Source: Chondrilla cf. caribensis
Lineage: Eukaryota; Porifera; Demospongiae; Chondrillida; Chondrillidae
Direction: 5' to 3'
Assembly (NCBI GenBank): GCA_964020155.1
Contig: OZ026561.1
Coordinates: forward strand, 1,985,547 to 2,049,546
DNA length: 64,000 nt
The notes beneath the pieces were generated by a model that saw nothing but the letters and a program-made list of their open reading frames with translations, did no database searches and was not told the origin of the DNA. Below are positions 59,001 to 64,000 of the stretch, in pieces (the stretch's first letter is position 1; each line of letters begins with the position of its first letter). Position numbers and translations under genes: made by a program.

Positions 59001-61931
59001 CTGCAATGATATAATTATACTATTATAAAGGATGAATTAATTATGAAATTATTGCATTCACCATTAATGTAGGTTGTCCATGTCCTATAATGAACAATGG
59101 GAACACATCCAACTGTACTAGGTATCAAAGGTATGGTAATTCTGTAAGTTACTATTGTCGAAGTGGATATCATCTGGTTGGAAGTAGCAATGGAACCTGT
59201 CAGTCTGATGGCTCCTGGTCACCAAGACCTCCAACGTGTGTGAGAGGTTAGTTGAGAATTAGTCATTTCAAACCTTTTGTTCTGGTCATGTTTCTATGCA
59301 ATAAACATGTATAGGTACCCCTTGCTTGTGCCAAAATCAGCCCAGCAATGGATACACTTCTTACTGTTCTAAGACTGCCAATGTTGGATATCATGTCAAT
59401 TTCTACTGTAAACGTGGGTACTATCTCACTAAAGGGAGCTCAGCCACTTGTTTACCTTATGGCAATTGGACTACAACACCTGTGTGCGAGCAAGGTAGGT
59501 ATATACAGGTTACAAATCCATAATTTAACTTGGCTAAAATCAATGATGGTGCATTTTGATTCAACAATTACTTTTAGTACGGCCATGCTCCTGTCCATCA
59601 TCACCCATCAATGGCTTCACCAACTGTAATGGATCTCATCTTGCTGGTACTGGTAGCAGAGTGACATACTCCTGTAACAGTGGTTACACCCTATCAGGAA
59701 GTAGCTATAGGACATGTCAAAACAGTGGTAATTGGACAGGAACAGCTCCAATTTGTGTAAGAGGTAGGTTGAGTTCACATGTGTATCTAAAAAATCACCA
59801 ATAACTACTTTAATGTAAAGACACATTAATTTTATTATTGTTTTAAACTTATACATTTTCTCTCAAAGGTTGCACTTGCCCACCATCACCAGTTCATGGC
59901 TACATAGATGACTGTTCAGGAACGAAGCCTGTAGATTCCATCTTAGCATATCACTGTAACACTGGATATTCGAGTTTTAGTACTAACGCTTCAAGGATTT
60001 GCAAGACTGGTGGAGAATGGTCAGGAACTGTCCCCAAGTGTGAGAAAGGTTTGCAATAAGTGGGAACATAATTCAAAAAAATATAACTGTTATCATAAGT
60101 GTATCATAAAGCAGTCGAACCTCGCTAAAACAAACGTGCTTGATGCAAATGTCTGCTTAACGTGAACAATTTTCCCAGTTTGCGTTGGCTTCCATAATAT
60201 AATAGTGTTAACTAGTTTGCTTAATACGAGCACCTATATTGAGAAATTCTGGTTAACATGAACAGTTTGCACTTTCTAATTGGAGAATTCATTGTACTTT
60301 GAACAATTATGGCAATTGCAAAGAAAAACTCTCCCGGTTAAAACAAACATTGATATCCTACAGGAAGGTGAGTGACTCTCCGAGGAAATGCACTGTTCCA
60401 ACTTATACGTTAAAATTGCATGAAATTTAGCATTCCGGAGTCTACCCTGTCAATGATTATCAAGAATAAGGACAGTATTATAGAGGCATATTAGCAATCC
60501 AGGTGTCCACCTACGACAAAATCATGCACTCAATAACTTATCCAGAAATTGAACAAAAGCTCTTTCTTGGTTAAAGTAATTCACACAATCTCAAAACACA
60601 CTTATTGTAATTGCCACTGAATTCGAAAAGATGATTTTAAGTGCAGCATGTGTTGGCTTAGTCAATTCAAAGACCTTCACAATATCGTTGTCAGTGAAAG
60701 TGCAGTCGTTGATAATTATATCATTGATATTGATAATAAGAACTTCTGGTAATACGAACATATTTTGTACGTCCATTGAAGTTTGTTTTAAAGAGGTTCC
60801 ACTGTATGAAGTATGGGCATGAAGTCCCGGCATTGTTTGAATTTAGCATCATAAAAGTACTACAGTATTAACTATACTATTAGCTGGCAAATATAAGAAT
60901 GTTGTAGTGTTTCATCATAACACACCCATGCACTGTATTGTTAAAATTGATACAACAGCATGAAATGAATTCAATTTGACTTCTAAATGTGTGCCATATA
61001 CAATTAATCAACTGTCCTTGTCCTTACAGATCACTGTAGTTGCCCTCCAGTCCCTGTGAATGGTCTCATAACTAACTGCAGTGGTACACCCAAAGTTGGC
61101 TTCCTGATTTCGTATCAGTGCAATAAAGAGTACAGTCTGCAAGGAAATAGCCGTAGAATATGTCAGCCGGGAGGAAGCTGGACTGGAAGTGATCCCACTT
61201 GCTCAAGTATGTTTAATTACATCAGATCCACTCTACGCCATTGTTCATTCATGTAGACTGCTTGTTCAAATACTCATTTGTAATCTCACATTGGAGTTTG
61301 TTAATGAAATAATCTTGATAAAATTATGTGACTAGAATTGGCAAATATACCTTTATGCAAAAACATCTGTACAAGGTACTACATATTGATATATTGTAAT
61401 ATAATTATCACTTAATTATTCTAATAATTCTCCATTACAAATGCAATTTTGCAAACATCATATTGCTATTATAGATTGAAAATTATGCAGAATGGTAGAG
61501 TATACATTTCATGAACACCAGTCTTTGGAACACACCAAGCCCTCATAATGTATCCTAAATACAAGACTAGTAGCTCAACCCATAGGCTATCATGTTCTCA
61601 TTGTGCAATCAATTATATTTCTACTGTTACAGAATCAGAAGCAAGCCCACAGCTTCTCCAATCACCGAACTCAGCTCTTTCCATTGTCTTTGGTATATCC
61701 CTTTTCATTACTCTCCTCATTGTGGTTGGTGTATTAGTGGCTGTTATTACATGGTTTGTGAGGAGGCACACCAAGAAAGCTCATGATCAGGGTGAATCAG
61801 AGCCCATCAACTTTTCATCACTTCAAGAAACAGATGAAAACAGCTACCAAAAGGTTGATGCTTTCAATCAAAACCAAGAAAATGAATCTCTTCCTGGAAA
61901 TGATGAATCATGCATTGTTAGTAATCTTTAA
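49949..61931 (+). CDS. CCP receptor gene 3: signal - 23 CCP - TM - tail
   Basis: Twenty-five exons totalling 4542 bases form one open frame of about 1513 residues: signal peptide, 23 CCP domains, a membrane helix and a cytoplasmic tail. All introns are GT-AG and all CCP exons phase 1-1. Domain order is P H' A A B T U S, one octamer F G H A B C D E, then F G H' A' B W Z. It matches gene 1 exactly for the first twelve and following A-B domains, then extends it. This is the most complete member of the cluster and the best model for the ancestral layout. It is probably a cell-surface recognition or adhesion receptor; the ligand is unknown. A Tc1/mariner-like fossil lies in the intron between exons 9 and 10, and a pogo-like fossil between exons 23 and 24. 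Confidence 0.9.
50097..54104 (+). CDS. Gene 3 N-terminal module P-H'-A-A-B-T-U-S
   Basis: Exons 50097-50279 P, 50987-51160 H', 51249-51428 A, 51524-51703 A, 51812-51997 B, 52769-52945 T, 53334-53513 U, 53916-54104 S. The order is identical to gene 1. Gene 2 keeps only T(T)-U-S of this module. All exons are open and each has six cysteines. Confidence 0.88.
54380..55357 (-). mobile_element. Decayed Tc1/mariner-like element in intron
   Basis: Terminal inverted repeats CAGTGCCAGCCAAAAGAAAC (left) and the complement of CAGTGCCGGCCAAATGAAAC (right) bound 978 bases. The left flank is TA and the right TG, consistent with an eroded TA duplication. On the minus strand near 54745-54705 the sequence reads KHPPNLNPIVNL, a decayed form of the SPDLNPIENLW block of Tc1/mariner transposases. 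A run of 11 C lies near 54818-54828. The element is dead. Confidence 0.8.
55486..58435 (+). CDS. Gene 3 octamer F-G-H-A-B-C-D-E
   Basis: Exons 55486-55671 F, 56093-56278 G, 56372-56554 H, 56967-57146 A, 57281-57466 B, 57590-57769 C, 57965-58147 D, 58256-58435 E. This single complete octamer corresponds to the unit that is triplicated in gene 2. The D exon is again followed by a GT-rich donor region (GTGTGTATGTGTGTGTG). Confidence 0.88.
58497..61206 (+). CDS. Gene 3 C-terminal CCP module F-G-H'-A'-B-W-Z
   Basis: Exons 58497-58682 F, 58764-58946 G, 59073-59246 H', 59315-59494 A', 59578-59763 B, 59869-60048 W, 61030-61206 Z. The A' exon reads PCLCQNQPSNGYTS, with Gln replacing the usual Pro after the CxC. 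The Z class directly precedes the membrane exon here and in gene 1 but is missing from gene 2. Confidence 0.88.
60112..60804 (+). mobile_element. Decayed pogo-like element in gene 3 intron
   Basis: Ends are CAGTCGAACCTCGCTAAAAC and the complement of CAGTGGAACCTCTTTAAAAC, typical of pogo/Tigger termini, bounding 693 bases. Near 60430-60490 the plus strand reads SIPESTLSMIIKNKDSII, matching the helix-turn-helix at the start of pogo/CENP-B-type transposases. Stops and frame breaks surround it, and the remainder of the transposase is absent. Confidence 0.75.
61633..61931 (+). CDS. Gene 3 last exon: TM helix and cytoplasmic tail
   Basis: A stalk (SEASPQLLQSPNSALS) is followed by a helix at about residues 1432-1457 (IVFGISLFITLLIVV to AVITWFV) and RRH-KK. 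The tail carries EPINFSSLQETDENSYQKVD and then AF, and ends at TAA 61929-61931. The exon acceptor is TTACAG at 61632. Confidence 0.88.
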
Positions 61932-64000
61932 GCTCCACTCTTCAATATATAGGAGTGGTAATAGAAAGTCTGGACTAGATGTTAACTAGTAAGTAGTATA
62001 GACTATAGAATAGTCAAAGATATGTAACAATTATGATTTTTATGCCAATAATAATTTTATGCCAATAGTAACAAATAATTGTAGGCTTAAAAATGCGAAT
62101 TGTACTATGATTTTTTGCTATACCCTTTATTGTAACAAATTCACCATCACTGGCAGGTAATTAAAAACAATAGCCCATTTGGTATAGCCAGTTTGTACTC
62201 AGCGAAAGATATAATACATTATACTATGAGTATAAATATAAAGCATGTACTGATGCACAACAGATTGGGTAACACACAGATGGTACAAGGAAATTTTAAC
62301 TATCCAAAGAGCCTCCCTCACTCTCCAAATTATTTCTGGATATGCTCCTGGTTGGTATTATAAGGTTTATCAAAAATTAGTAATTATACATAAAAATATA
62401 TCCAGGACCTGTTGTCGAATACAATCTGGTCAAGGAATATTGCCACCTTATATTTTATAGTGGATACTGTCTACTGGTTGCTTAGGATGCATATTCCACA
62501 AAATGTGGGGCAGTAGATGTTGGTGTTAATAATCTATGATTACTGGGAATCAAATCCTACATAATTTGTAACCTTCTCAGTGTATGTTTGTATCATCGAA
62601 ACGTGGCCTTTTCAAAGAATCCAACATGTATTAAGAATCCTTCGAAATACAGACCTTCTTGATTTGTCTATGTCATGTATGCATATAGTGTAACTGTAAT
62701 GCATATCATTGCACATACAAGATTAACAACTACAGGATAGGTTAGAAATACTCAAGTATTGGTCAAAAGTATTATTACTAATATCTATACATAATAATTA
62801 TATTAAATAATAGTATAATATAATAAAATTATCAGTTTTCTACAAATAGCAGGTGATCATAAATGGTCGGTGTACATGGAGTACAAGGGTCCATGTGGAT
62901 GTTAAGATGATAATTATATTCATGCATGGACGATTGTGGGCAAGGCTGTCTATCAATATTGTACTATGCAGGCAGAGCAATTGCAAGATCTTCATGTCGG
63001 ATATATATTCAAGGAATAAAATGATGACAGGATGTGAATGGTACTCAAGACTATGTTGTAAGTTACTAAGTTCACTTTTCATGATATCATCAATTTTTAA
63101 GCCAGCAGTCCCATAGTAATTTCGTTTTCACTTCAGGTGAGTAAAGCTTGATATATACATGTATATGTCCCTATGTCCAATCATAACAGTAAATTCAAAT
63201 TATTAGGTGTACATACAATTTATTCCTTGCATTACCTAAATTGTTAATAAATTTTTTTTAGCCAATGACGAGTGAGCACTCCTTTTTATGTACTATCATA
63301 ATACTGTCTATCATCACTGTCTATAATAGTTGATAATGACACGACCATTAAATACGTAGGCCACATTTTCAGGCAAATGTACAAATTAAGATGGAGAGAA
63401 AATTGATAAAATTAATCAAATCTAATATTATAATATTCATTCAATCAGCTAATTGAACACTGGAAAATACATTATACACTGATCATAATTATGGCCTCCG
63501 TTGGTGCCAGTTTCAGACCAGTCGGTCGAAACCGACAACGCATATCTGGGATACCTAAGAAGCTGTCACTTTCTTGCAAACCTTCAACAAAATTATATAT
63601 ATGTATATAAAAAGACTTCAATGTTCACTTAACCTTCCGTTACTCAACAGAAATCGCCAATAATATTAATTTTAAACATGATCATTCACGGGATAAGGAG
63701 TTCATATTATGTTTTCTAAGCGGAAAGAAATAGAACAGCTTTAAAAATTTAAAAGTACGACATTATTCAAGTCACTAAGAAGTGTCATTCAAAAATCATT
63801 ACAAGGGTCTTAGAACCTTACCGTCCAACGAATACTGGACCAACTGATGGTAAAATTAGAATCAGTGAGCACGTGGTGGGCGGAGTCGAGTTGCTTAAGA
63901 TGTTTCTTACTGACGTCAAACAGTGACGTGTGGCATACTCTACGGGAGGGTAAGGAGAGCACACGTTCCTTCAAGCACCAACTCCTGTACACTGAACTGC
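61932..64000. other. Intergenic region downstream of gene 3
   Basis: No gene recognised; open frames here are short and AT-driven. About 63885-64000 is homologous to the segment 480 bases downstream of gene 2 and includes a perfect TGACGTCA at 63911-63918. The segment runs to the window edge. Confidence 0.5.

Noticed and set aside
1..64000. CRISPR arrays, bacterial operons, Shine-Dalgarno sites, tRNA or rRNA genes
   Set aside because: Introns, promoter form and repeats are eukaryotic. Tandem repeats seen are exons or microsatellites; I found no RNA gene by eye.

Overview
The window looks like a metazoan nuclear genome. It is AT-rich, has spliceosomal GT-AG introns of roughly 70 to 1900 bases, one-domain-per-exon genes and many decayed transposons. 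The protein style (long chains of sushi/CCP domains in a type I membrane protein) together with the reverse-transcriptase fragments suggests an early-branching animal, most likely a sponge. That assignment is inference from sequence style, not proof.

Main content: a tandem cluster of three paralogous plus-strand genes, each encoding [signal peptide] - many CCP (sushi) domains - one transmembrane helix - short conserved cytoplasmic tail. Gene 1 (5201-13426) has 16 exons, 14 CCPs and about 987 aa. Gene 3 (49949-61931) has 25 exons, 23 CCPs and about 1513 aa. Gene 2 (19833-40931) has 44 CCP exons and a membrane exon, but no recognisable signal-peptide exon. Every CCP is a single phase 1-1 exon of 171-207 bases, so any exon can be skipped, lost or duplicated without breaking frame. 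The domains fall into recognisable classes, lettered here P,H,H',A,A',B,T,U,S,F,G,C,D,E,W,X,Z (signatures under the gene 1 array entry). Orders are: gene 1 P H' A A B T U S F G H A B Z; gene 3 P H' A A B T U S (FGHABCDE) F G H' A' B W Z; gene 2 T T U S (FGHABCDE)x3 F G H' A' B W X D B [w] X D B W X D W. Gene 2 thus carries three copies of an eight-exon higher-order repeat and three copies of a four-exon B-W-X-D repeat, analogous to the long homologous repeats of complement receptor 1.

Gene 2 also shows damage. Its promoter and start codon survive only as a ~150 bp block at about 17698-17845, enclosed by transposon repeats, and the P-H'-A-A-B module is absent. One A exon is split by a 1073 bp DNA transposon (27878-28950), one G exon carries a 2-base frameshift (about 31600), and one W exon is a relict (about 37328-37440). 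The other exons remain open.

Layout: 1-1430 decayed reverse-transcriptase element (minus); 1430-5080 intergenic; 5088-13626 gene 1; 13660-14340 unassigned CpG-richer block; 14620-19260 repeats of a foldback-type family containing the orphan gene 2 promoter; 19833-40931 gene 2; 40932-42550 intergenic with a segment repeated after gene 3; 42553-45649 reverse-transcriptase element (minus, two stops and a frameshift); 45810-48467 second copy of the foldback family with ~670 bp inverted arms; 48790-49223 tandem repeat; 49831-61931 gene 3; 61932-64000 intergenic. Smaller transposons (Tc1/mariner-like, pogo-like, TA-flanked MITE, hairpins) sit in introns.

Function can only be inferred. A cluster of near-identical CCP receptors with variable domain number and a shared YQKVD tail fits a family of cell-surface recognition receptors (innate immunity, allorecognition or cell adhesion). 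No other ectodomain type was recognised.
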